Source: Caryophanales bacterium UBA4694 (GTDB lineage: Bacteria > Bacillota_I > Bacilli_A > RFN20 > CAG-288). Taken from it: a DNA stretch of 25,388 bases. Location of the stretch: contig DHKM01000032.1 in assembly GCA_002404835.1 (NCBI GenBank), positions 1 to 25,388 of the forward strand, written 5' to 3'. Positions 1-7,212 of the stretch are shown here, piece after piece. A program made the position numbers and the translations under genes. Every line of letters starts with the position of its first letter. Position 1 is the first letter of the stretch. Below the pieces are notes generated by a model. The model was not told the DNA's origin. It ran no database searches and was given only the letters and a program-made list of their open reading frames with translations.

Positions 1-161
1 ACATACTATTGACTTATATCTTTGTTTATATGGTTTTGTCAATTTCTATATTAAACATCCGATATTTTTTCCAATTTAAATCCTTTGATCAGGTAGAAAA
101 ATATTTCCGGTCTGGAAAAGTACTATGTCTGGTTTTGAAACTTTCTTTTGCTTTTGAATGA
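1..161 (+). CDS. C-terminal end of a membrane protein (partial, enters from left edge)
   Basis: Reading from base 3, an open frame of 52 codons runs to a TGA at 159-161. It starts with a hydrophobic stretch (ILLTYIFVYMVLSISIL), followed by a basic/aromatic tail containing FKSFDQVEKYFRSGK. This looks like the last transmembrane helix and cytoplasmic tail of a polytopic protein whose start lies outside the window. The other two forward frames stop earlier, after 3 and 25 codons. No family can be assigned from so short a piece. The stop lies 14 bases before the inverted repeat at 175-231, which may also end this transcript, although the T-run there favours the opposite strand. Confidence 0.55.
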   Translation, partial: ILLTYIFVYMVLSISILNIRYFFQFKSFDQVEKYFRSGKVLCLVLKLSFAFE

Positions 162-169
162 TTTAGAAT

Positions 170-231
170 TAAAAAGTCCTTTTGTGAACCTGTATCAGCT
201 GTATTATCTACTGATTATTCACAAAAGGACT
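170..231 (-). terminator. Rho-independent terminator of the leftward lipoprotein gene
   Basis: A perfect 14-bp inverted repeat, AGTCCTTTTGTGAA at 175-188 and its complement at 218-231, encloses a loop with a further short pairing (ATCAG/CTGAT). Read on the minus strand the stem is followed by five T's (170-174). It lies 34 bases past the stop of the 265-813 gene. The forward gene ending at 161 converges on it. Confidence 0.75.
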
Positions 232-264
232 GCCTTATTACTTCATTGATCTTATGGAAGATGC

Positions 265-813
265 CTAGTCATCTGATTTAGATGAATCAGAAGAAGTTCC
301 ATAGATGGAATGGATTTCCACGGAATGAATTCCGCTGTAATCATAATACGGAGAAGAATAGAAATCTGAATCGTTTTCCTCAAGATAGAGGTGGAATAGA
401 GTCTTTCCCGTATATCCTGGATACTCCTTTTCGAGTTCAGGAAAAGAGGGAAGAACAAAACATTCGGTTTCTCCTTTTTGATAGGAAGTTCGGAAATCAG
501 CAAAAACACTGCCTTTCTTTCCCGTGAATTCATCCATGTATTCTCCGTATTCCTTGTAATCCTGATAGCAGTATTTTTTCAAATGGGAATCATAGAATGA
601 AAGACCGAAACCGAAATCCGCAACGAACTTCTTTTCCTCACTGACGAAAATATATTGCATCAGATTATCGTTGTATTCGATTTTGCCTTCGACATTCTGT
701 ATAACTTCATGTTTCTGCTGAAGTGTACAGTATAGCCCTGGTTTTGAACAGGAAGGTAGGATAAGTCCGAAAGCAGATAAAGCTAAAATTTTATTCATTT
801 TCTTCATAATCAT
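265..813 (-). CDS. Small Ser/Asp-tailed lipoprotein, function unknown
   Basis: About 182 residues with a classic lipoprotein signal: basic MKKMNK, a short hydrophobic core and the lipobox LPSC, so the mature protein should be lipid-anchored outside the membrane at Cys. The mature part is acidic and tyrosine-rich (YCYQDYKEYGEYMDEF), with no motif I recognise, and ends in a Ser/Asp-rich tail (GTSSDSSKSDD). Two in-frame ATGs sit together at 814-816 and 811-813. The GGAG at 821-824 is 4 bases from the first and 7 from the second, so I favour the second. The stop of a 42-codon upstream ORF (817-945) lies just before these ATGs, suggesting shared transcription from the promoter at 967-994. Confidence 0.75.
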   Translation of the reverse strand: MIMKKMNKILALSAFGLILPSCSKPGLYCTLQQKHEVIQNVEGKIEYNDNLMQYIFVSEEKKFVADFGFGLSFYDSHLKKYCYQDYKEYGEYMDEFTGKKGSVFADFRTSYQKGETECFVLPSFPELEKEYPGYTGKTLFHLYLEENDSDFYSSPYYDYSGIHSVEIHSIYGTSSDSSKSDD

Positions 814-816
814 CAT

Positions 817-945
817 TCATCTCCAATAAGTAATTATCTGGTTAGGGAACAAGGTATATGAATTGACATGTTCTTTTTTGAAAATACAAAACGGCTTTTG
901 AAGAGGAGAAAGTAGTAAACATGGAATGGCAAATGTAACCTTCAT
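817..945 (-). CDS. Possible 42-aa upstream ORF, coupled to the lipoprotein gene
   Basis: ATG at 943-945 is preceded by AGAGGG at a normal distance. The frame runs 42 codons to a TGA at 817-819, directly before the lipoprotein ATGs. The peptide begins MKVTFAIPCLLLSPL and later is basic and aromatic (FCIFKKEHVNSY); it has two Cys and no recognised family. Its good ribosome site, its fit to a TATAAT promoter about 20 bases upstream and the TGA-ATG junction favour translation. Its odd composition leaves open that it is a leader ORF or chance. Confidence 0.35.
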   Translation of the reverse strand: MKVTFAIPCLLLSPLQKPFCIFKKEHVNSYTLFPNQIITYWR

Positions 946-966
946 GGTTATCCCTCTTTTTTATTT

Positions 967-994
967 ATTATAGTTGTTCTTTTCTTTAATTCAA
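967..994 (-). promoter_or_regulatory. Promoter for 42-aa ORF and lipoprotein
   Basis: On the minus strand there is a perfect -10 TATAAT (972 down to 967), preceded at 16 bases by TTGAAT (994-989). The expected start, near 960, leaves a short leader with AGAGGG before the ATG at 945. Bases 996-1130 beyond it hold nothing else I can support. Confidence 0.5.
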
Positions 995-1130
995 TGGGGG
1001 GAATAAATAATGGTTATTATGGAACATATTGTAAATAGAAATTAGGATATTTGTTCAATTTAAAGGAAGAATTCGTTTATTTATACCTTTGAAACAACAA
1101 AAAAAGTATTTTTTACCGAATTCCAAAGAG

Positions 1131-2507
1131 CTATGTTAATGAATCCGGCTTTTTCCTGAAATGCCGGTAGAATTCATCATGAACCACGACGTCTTCCGGT
1201 CTGTTTGTCATTTCGTATGTGGAAAGGGAAACGAGAAGCAATTGTAATATACCGATATTGAACAAGGTATTATCAACTTGTCCGATCATTTCGAACAGAA
1301 GAAGGAAGACGAGAAAAATCCATTTGTCGGGTGTCTTCTTCTTCAGGGACAGAACATAAAGTTTGATTTCGAAAAAGAGATAAAAGATAAGACCAAAACA
1401 TCCAGACATAGCTAGGACGGATAAAATCGTATTTCCTGCGAAATTGAGGGTATGGCTATCTGTCACAAAAGAGGAGATGGAAGTCCCCACATAAGGATTC
1501 GATTTGAAACAGGATAAGGCAAATTCGAATTGATCCTTTCTAGGTCCTTCCGGTTCATGGAACAGGTTCAAGGAGGTCAAAGCATCCAAAAGCCTTCTTG
1601 AGAAGAATTTGTTTGTAATAAGAAGAGAAACCAGTACAGTACCGATTCCGAAAATCATGATAAGGGAAATGTAGGAATAATATTTTCCGTAGCTTCGGAA
1701 GGAAAGGAGAATCAGAGGAATGAAGGCAAAAAGCAGAGAAAGAAGGGCAGAATCTGTCGAAAGAAGGAAAATGGATGCCAAAATGAAGAGTTCTCCGATA
1801 ATCCAGTACCATTTCTTGGAATAGATAAGAATTCCATAGAACGGAAGAGTAAGACAAAGCAAAGAACTTGCCGACTGAACTGTATAAGACCAACCGAGTG
1901 AGAAATCCTTTGGTGCGATTTCGAATCCGTTGCGGAAGAAGAAAGTGAAGATTTCCATTGAAATCGTAATCGAGAAAAGAACGATGGATTTGCAAAGGTA
2001 AGGAAAACTATCTCCTTTTCCTAGAATCGTACAAAGAAGGGAATAGAGAAGAAGCTGAACGGTCATGATGGATAAGAACAGAAGGGAGCTTTTGTTGAAT
2101 GCCTGATTGATGATGGATGCATAAAAATAGGAGATGAAGAAAGAAAGCAGAAGCAAAGCAAGAGGTATTAGCATATCACCTCGGATGAATTCCATCCTAT
2201 GTATGATAAGGAACAAAACCAAAGAAACAAAAATACAGCAGCCAATCAAAATGATGTGTGGAGAAATGGAAGTCAATGAAATGTCTTCGCTCTGACAGAT
2301 GATGGGAAAAAGGAATAAAGCTGTGTAGGCTTTTCCGCATTTAGTAAAAAGAGGAAGGAAAGAAAGCAAAGAAAAAACAACGGCAAAGATAACACTACCG
2401 ATTCCAGGAAGAATCCAGATAAGAAAAGAAAGGACAGCCAATGTCAGAGGATAAAATATCGAGGAAACATAACGCTCGATATAATCTATGACGGTATTGA
2501 TTTTCAT
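1131..2507 (-). CDS. Polytopic membrane protein, O-antigen ligase/polymerase-like
   Basis: 458 residues with about ten to twelve hydrophobic helices. Features typical of the O-antigen ligase/polymerase (WaaL/Wzy-like) superfamily are visible: LGWSYTVQSASSLLCLTLPF around residues 204-222, LLSTDSALLSL near 249, then a soluble loop after residue 300 with PRKDQFEFALSCFKSNPYVG near 322-341. That is followed by SHTLNFAGNTILSVLAMSG near 351-369, matching the family pattern of an Arg-containing segment, a NP.G turn and a His/Asn-led helix. Such enzymes polymerise or transfer lipid-linked glycans outside the membrane. The assignment is by pattern only. It is divergent from the YfhO-type gene, which fits a cell-surface glycan role. 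There is no ribosome site before the ATG; a -10 box ends 6 bases upstream, suggesting a leaderless mRNA. Confidence 0.6.
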   Translation of the reverse strand: MKINTVIDYIERYVSSIFYPLTLAVLSFLIWILPGIGSVIFAVVFSLLSFLPLFTKCGKAYTALFLFPIICQSEDISLTSISPHIILIGCCIFVSLVLFLIIHRMEFIRGDMLIPLALLLLSFFISYFYASIINQAFNKSSLLFLSIMTVQLLLYSLLCTILGKGDSFPYLCKSIVLFSITISMEIFTFFFRNGFEIAPKDFSLGWSYTVQSASSLLCLTLPFYGILIYSKKWYWIIGELFILASIFLLSTDSALLSLLFAFIPLILLSFRSYGKYYSYISLIMIFGIGTVLVSLLITNKFFSRRLLDALTSLNLFHEPEGPRKDQFEFALSCFKSNPYVGTSISSFVTDSHTLNFAGNTILSVLAMSGCFGLIFYLFFEIKLYVLSLKKKTPDKWIFLVFLLLFEMIGQVDNTLFNIGILQLLLVSLSTYEMTNRPEDVVVHDEFYRHFRKKPDSLT

Positions 2508-2513
2508 GCATTA

Positions 2514-2519
2514 AGTATA
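2514..2519 (-). promoter_or_regulatory. Extended -10 promoter giving a leaderless start at 2507
   Basis: Minus-strand TGCTATACT is an extended -10 (TGn plus TATACT at 2519-2514). Only six bases (TAATGC) separate it from the ATG, which puts the expected transcription start at or next to the start codon. No Shine-Dalgarno sequence is present. A second TATAAT (2534-2529) lies further upstream and could give a short leader instead. Confidence 0.45.
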
Positions 2520-2566
2520 GCACATGCAATTATAGGTATGCCGTATATTTTAGGGCATTATTTCGC

Positions 2567-2572
2567 TATAAT
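2567..2572 (+). promoter_or_regulatory. -10 box of the yfhO-pfp-uvrA operon
   Basis: A perfect TATAAT lies 23 bases before the ATG at 2596, with GGTGA (2584-2588) as ribosome site. No good -35 is visible at 16-18 bases. It shares the 88-base divergent spacer with the promoter of the leftward gene. Confidence 0.45.
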
Positions 2573-2595
2573 ATATTTATATTTGGTGAAATAAC

Positions 2596-5500
2596 ATGGA
2601 AATAATACAGAAACAAATAGATATCTATCCATCATGGAAAAACAGGGTGAAGAAACTTGTGAACAACCTCTTCATCAGACCTACCTATCCGGTTCTTACC
2701 TTCTATCTCCTTATCATCACGGGAATCGGATGCTTCATTGCAACATGGATCGATACCGGGTTTGTCGTTCCTCTTTATGGAGACTACAATCTCCAGATGA
2801 TGACATTGATTTATGATGCCTATGACGATTGGCATACGTTCTTCCAGACAGGTCATTTTGTTCAGTGGGACAGAAGCGTCTTTATCGGAATTGACAATGT
2901 GGGTGGAAATTCTTTCTATTATCTGTTCGACCCATTTATGGTCCTGATGACGCTCTTCCCTAGAGACTGGCTTCTTGTCGAGCAGGGCGTCTCTTTTGTC
3001 ATCAAAATGGCACTGGGCGGAATGTTCTTCTATTGGTATCTTGGAGAATTCAAACTATCTCCAAGAATCAAGATGATCGGAGCCATCTGCTTTGCGTTCA
3101 ATGGCTATATTTTCCAATATCTTTGGTTCCATTTCATCGAAGTTGAGACTTTCTTCCCATTGGCATTACTGGGTGTGGAAAAGCTGATACGGAAAAAAGA
3201 TCCAAGGCATATCATGATTGCCTTCCTTCTTATTGGATTATGCAACTATTTCTTCTTTGTCGTTTATATGTTAGGAGCCTTTGTCTACTGGTGCTTCCGC
3301 TATCTTCAGGATATCTTCAGACGTTCTAGAGATGACAATTATGCAATTCTAGGTGTTTCCTTCTTCGGCTTTTTGGTATCGGTTTTTATGGGTTGCATCA
3401 CTCTTCTTCCCGGTATGACTCTCGCTATGCAGATGCCACGAGTGAATAATGCTTCCTATTTGCAGACCATACTTCAAGCTGGTACATTCAAAGAAAAACT
3501 TGATGCTTTCATGACTTATCCTTATTCCTTCAATAAACTTACTCCATTATTCAATTTGATGTTTGCTCCCAACAATTGTTACTATTCGAATATTCTGCCT
3601 ATTTATTGGTATGACAACTTATCAGGAAGCATGTATGTTACAACTCCGATAACTATTCTTTTCTTTACGGCATTTGTTCAATCCATAAAGGAAAGAAAAG
3701 TTAGTCATATTATCGGAATCCTATTGAATCTGTTTCTTTTGTTCACGCCGTTTGGCTTCTATTTCTTCTCTGGATTTACTGTAGGATATGCTAGATATTT
3801 CATCCTTCCGATGTCGTGGATGCTTACTTATGCTCTTCTTGTCCTTTCCAAGAGAAGAGAAGTCTCCCGTTCAACCTTCGATCTTGGTTTTGCTTTGGCT
3901 ATGATCATGATGGGAATTTGTCTCATCTTGGATCTCTATTATATGAACAACAATGAATCGAAGGGATGGTTTGACGAAAATTGGCAATATCGTGTCTATG
4001 AGATCCCGATTACGATTGTTTGGGCAACGGTTGTCTATCTTATCCTAAGACCTTTATTCCACAAGAAGAAATTCAATGCGGTACTTACCTTCCTTTGCAT
4101 GGTGGATGTCATCGCCTTCAGCAATGTCGTCATCTATTGCCAGGGATACTGCGATATGAACTATTATTCCGGTGGAAAGAAATCCATTCAGGAAGAAACC
4201 TATATTGCTCAAAAGCTGAAGGAGTCCGAAGGAAATGATTTCTATCGCATCAGTTCTGATGGACAAAGAAACGAGAATATCAACATCAACCTTCGTGAAG
4301 GATTCAACGGAATCGGAGCCTTCCATTCCGTCTATGCCTTTGCTGCCCAGGACTTCTTGGACCGCTCCAGACTTCCTTTCTACTATCATGACTGGGAGAT
4401 GGCTACACTCAACCAAAGATACAACATGGAAACCTTCCTTGGCATGAAGTATTATTTCCTTAGCAAGGATAATTTCAAATACGATAAGACAGGTCAGGTT
4501 CCGGATACATACAACAATGTACCTCTTGGTTATAAGAACATCCTCGATCTCACGGAAGAAGAAAAGAAAGGACTTGGAATCACCTACTCAGACGAACTTC
4601 TGAACTATCTCAGAAGCGATGACTGCGACAAGGCATGCTATGTCAATCTTAATTTCATCGATACAGGATTCTCCTTTGATGAAGCCATCGATACTGACTG
4701 GCTTTACTACAAAGGCGGATCAGAGGAATATAACCGCTATGAGGATGTAAACGAATATCCTCTTCTCCGTTATGCCATGCTTGACCATGATGATTACCTC
4801 TCTCTAGTTCAGGATGGCGTATTCGAAAAGAACACTTACCATGTCAACGGAGTGGAGAAAACCATAACTTCCTCGGAAAAGAAGGATCAGTCCAACGAGT
4901 TTTTCAACACCCTTGTTACGAATCAGGATTATGAAGAAGGGAAAACAGCTCCCATCCAGCATTACTATGGCTCTTCGATGGTATCTGCCACGGTCTATGC
5001 TTCCAACTGGCCGGAAACGGAACGCAATGCAACTGGTGAATATCTGCTTGACGTTGTAGATGGGAAGAATATTTTCTACGATGATGAATATCAGAACGGA
5101 AGTCTGATTCCATCCATTGCCAAATGGAAGAGAGAGAATCCATTCCTTTATAAGAACGGAATCTATCCTGCTGACACTAAATTTGACTACTATACCAAGA
5201 AGAAAGATGACGGTACCTATTATGAAGATGGAAACCGCGTCTATTACAATGCCAAAGTCATTTATACGGCAACAAAGACCGGATACAGAAACGGCAAATA
5301 TTATAAGGAACCGACTACATTCGGGAAAGACATCGAAGGAAATCAGGGCTTCTACATCTCCATCGATGACACCAACAATATGGATTGGAGATTCTATGAT
5401 GAGAATGACAACCTCATCGTCAGTGCAAGGCATCCATATCAGGAATACAAACGTGCGCATGGATACTATTCTCCTGTTCCGGTAAAGACCATCGTCGGTG

Positions 5501-6033
5501 TGACAAGAGCAGGAACCAAGGACAAGATGAATACCCTCCATTCTCCGTCTATCTATGTCCAACCGTATTCCGATTATCTTAAGGCTATATCGAATCTTAA
5601 GAAGAATGCCATCCAGATCAGCGAAAGAAATGATGACAGTGTCACCTTCAAGACGGATTACAAGACGACACGATTTGTTGTCCTGAACTATCCTAATGAG
5701 AAAGGCTGGACCATCAAGGAAAAAGTCGTAGACAGCAAAGCCAAAGACGGATATACCTACAAAGAAGTCAAGAAATATAAATCTCAGGGCGGCTTTGTCG
5801 GATTCGTGAGTGAAGAAGGCGAACATGAATACATACTTACCTATGAAAATTCCATGTTCAAGTTAGGTTCCCTGATTACAGCCTTCGGATGCATGATTGC
5901 CCTTGTCGTGATTGTCGTCATGGCCAAGAGCAATAGGGATAAAGGAAACCCCCATATCGTTTCGTTGAGAGACGATTTCGAAGAAGAACTCACAAAGGAG
6001 AAATGGAACTATGAAGATTGTCAAGACTTATGA
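2596..6033 (+). CDS. yfhO: YfhO-family membrane protein (GT-C type glycosyltransferase-like)
   Basis: 1145 residues. The first helix (about 32-52) is followed by a loop with GDYN (Asp63), where GT-C enzymes carry their catalytic acid. About a dozen helices follow to residue ~515, then a very long soluble region (~515-1088), a last helix (~1090-1112) and a charged cytoplasmic tail. YfhO proteins take part in adding sugars to teichoic acids or other surface polymers in Gram-positives, using lipid-linked sugar donors. The family is usually about 850-900 residues, so the outer region here is enlarged; it is rich in Tyr, Asp and Asn. The start is set by GGTGA 7 bases before the ATG. It is first in an operon and its end overlaps the phosphofructokinase gene by 23 bases. 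The family call is confident; the sugar and acceptor are unknown. Confidence 0.8.
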   Translation: MEIIQKQIDIYPSWKNRVKKLVNNLFIRPTYPVLTFYLLIITGIGCFIATWIDTGFVVPLYGDYNLQMMTLIYDAYDDWHTFFQTGHFVQWDRSVFIGIDNVGGNSFYYLFDPFMVLMTLFPRDWLLVEQGVSFVIKMALGGMFFYWYLGEFKLSPRIKMIGAICFAFNGYIFQYLWFHFIEVETFFPLALLGVEKLIRKKDPRHIMIAFLLIGLCNYFFFVVYMLGAFVYWCFRYLQDIFRRSRDDNYAILGVSFFGFLVSVFMGCITLLPGMTLAMQMPRVNNASYLQTILQAGTFKEKLDAFMTYPYSFNKLTPLFNLMFAPNNCYYSNILPIYWYDNLSGSMYVTTPITILFFTAFVQSIKERKVSHIIGILLNLFLLFTPFGFYFFSGFTVGYARYFILPMSWMLTYALLVLSKRREVSRSTFDLGFALAMIMMGICLILDLYYMNNNESKGWFDENWQYRVYEIPITIVWATVVYLILRPLFHKKKFNAVLTFLCMVDVIAFSNVVIYCQGYCDMNYYSGGKKSIQEETYIAQKLKESEGNDFYRISSDGQRNENININLREGFNGIGAFHSVYAFAAQDFLDRSRLPFYYHDWEMATLNQRYNMETFLGMKYYFLSKDNFKYDKTGQVPDTYNNVPLGYKNILDLTEEEKKGLGITYSDELLNYLRSDDCDKACYVNLNFIDTGFSFDEAIDTDWLYYKGGSEEYNRYEDVNEYPLLRYAMLDHDDYLSLVQDGVFEKNTYHVNGVEKTITSSEKKDQSNEFFNTLVTNQDYEEGKTAPIQHYYGSSMVSATVYASNWPETERNATGEYLLDVVDGKNIFYDDEYQNGSLIPSIAKWKRENPFLYKNGIYPADTKFDYYTKKKDDGTYYEDGNRVYYNAKVIYTATKTGYRNGKYYKEPTTFGKDIEGNQGFYISIDDTNNMDWRFYDENDNLIVSARHPYQEYKRAHGYYSPVPVKTIVGVTRAGTKDKMNTLHSPSIYVQPYSDYLKAISNLKKNAIQISERNDDSVTFKTDYKTTRFVVLNYPNEKGWTIKEKVVDSKAKDGYTYKEVKKYKSQGGFVGFVSEEGEHEYILTYENSMFKLGSLITAFGCMIALVVIVVMAKSNRDKGNPHIVSLRDDFEEELTKEKWNYEDCQDL

Positions 6034-7210
6034 GCAGCTGAAGGGAAACATCTGCTATTTTCAGTCCGGAGGACCGACAGCTGTCATCAACTCATCCTTA
6101 AAAGGACTTCTGGATGCCTATAAAAAACTGAAGACAAAGAAAAAATTCTATGTCTCGAATTATGGTATCGATGGTCTTATCAAAGGAAAACTGACGGATG
6201 TATCCGAACTGGATACAACCAAGCTGAATTACAGACCGGGAAGCTATACTGGTTCTTTAAGACTCAAGCTTGTGGAGAACGATCCGAATCTCGACAAGAT
6301 CGTGAAGACTCTTATGAAGAACGATATCCGCTATCTCTTCGCAAACGGCGGAAATGATTCCATGGATACCTGCTACAAACTTTCCCTTCTTATGAAAGAA
6401 AAGGATTATCCTTGTGTTGTCATCGGAATCCCTAAGACCGTGGATAACGATCTGCCGGTCACTGACCATACTCCCGGATACGGAAGCGCAGCAAAATATA
6501 TTGCGAATACGGTCATTGAAATCGCCATTGACGATCTTACCTATCAGAAGGGAAGAATCAATATCATCGAATGTATGGGAAGGGATTCCGGATATCTGAC
6601 GGCAGCCAGTTCCCTTGCCGCCCTCAGGAATGTAAAACCGGACTATATCTATGTTCCGGAAGCACCGTTTGATGTTCAGAAGGAAGTCAAGAAGTGGGAA
6701 GAAACCTATGATAAGAAAGGCCATTGCCTTGTCGTCGTATCCGAAGGAATCCGCGACAGCAAAGGGACACTTGTCTTGGCAAGCAAACAAGCTGATAGCT
6801 TCGGCAACGTTCAGATGGGCGGGGTTGCAAACTATCTTTCTTCGCTTGTCATGAAGGACGGCTATAAGACCAGGGCTATCGAGCTTTCCATTCCGCAGAG
6901 AGCCGGAAGCATCCTTCTTTCCAAGACCGATGTCAAGGAAGCCATGGAAGTGGGCAAAACTGCTTTGAGTCTGGCAACGAAAGGGAAAGATGGTGTAATG
7001 GTGACCATACAGAGGGATTCAAACGATCCCTATACGGTCAGTTATTCTTCCTGCCCGCTTCAGGAAGTCGGCGGAAAAGCCGTATCCTTACCGCTTCGCT
7101 TTATCAACAAGGCACAGGACAACATCACTCCTTCATTTATCGACTACGTCAAACCGTTGATCCAAGGCGAAGTAAAATCCTTGGATGAAGACGGATTATT
7201 GATTCTTTGA
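6011..7210 (+). CDS. pfp: Pyrophosphate-type phosphofructokinase
   Basis: 399 residues of the phosphofructokinase A family, converting fructose 6-phosphate to fructose 1,6-bisphosphate. Visible motifs are QSGGPTAVIN (18-27), GGNDS (113-117), PKTVDNDLP (141-149) with catalytic TVDND, and MGRDSGYL (189-196) for substrate binding. The residue after GGN is Asp, where ATP enzymes have Gly, and Lys142 precedes TVDND, where ATP enzymes have Gly. Both changes mark the PPi-dependent class, so pyrophosphate is the likely phosphoryl donor and the reaction reversible. The GGN in place of the usual GGD fits the long PPi subfamily as I remember it. AAAGGAG at 5995-6001 sets the start inside the end of the YfhO gene. 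It overlaps or abuts uvrA, so translation is probably coupled. Confidence 0.85.
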   Translation: MKIVKTYEQLKGNICYFQSGGPTAVINSSLKGLLDAYKKLKTKKKFYVSNYGIDGLIKGKLTDVSELDTTKLNYRPGSYTGSLRLKLVENDPNLDKIVKTLMKNDIRYLFANGGNDSMDTCYKLSLLMKEKDYPCVVIGIPKTVDNDLPVTDHTPGYGSAAKYIANTVIEIAIDDLTYQKGRINIIECMGRDSGYLTAASSLAALRNVKPDYIYVPEAPFDVQKEVKKWEETYDKKGHCLVVVSEGIRDSKGTLVLASKQADSFGNVQMGGVANYLSSLVMKDGYKTRAIELSIPQRAGSILLSKTDVKEAMEVGKTALSLATKGKDGVMVTIQRDSNDPYTVSYSSCPLQEVGGKAVSLPLRFINKAQDNITPSFIDYVKPLIQGEVKSLDEDGLLIL

Positions 7211-7212
7211 AA

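Noticed and set aside
863..890. Forward promoter-like TTGACA with TACAAA at 16 bases
   Set aside because: No forward gene follows before 2596, and the sites lie inside the leftward 42-codon ORF; probably chance in AT-rich DNA.
1010..1045. Forward 11-codon ORF behind a run of G's
   Set aside because: Very short, the G-run is not a true AGGAGG site, and nothing coupled follows.
4804..5826. 340-codon open frame opposite the YfhO gene
   Set aside because: Antisense shadow caused by codon bias of the real gene; no ribosome site and no family-like motif.
6257..6790. 177-codon frame opposite the phosphofructokinase gene
   Set aside because: Shadow of a clearly conserved enzyme.
7207..7212. TTG start for uvrA two codons upstream
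   Set aside because: An ATG directly after the pfp stop is a better start; the TTG overlaps the pfp stop and has no ribosome site.
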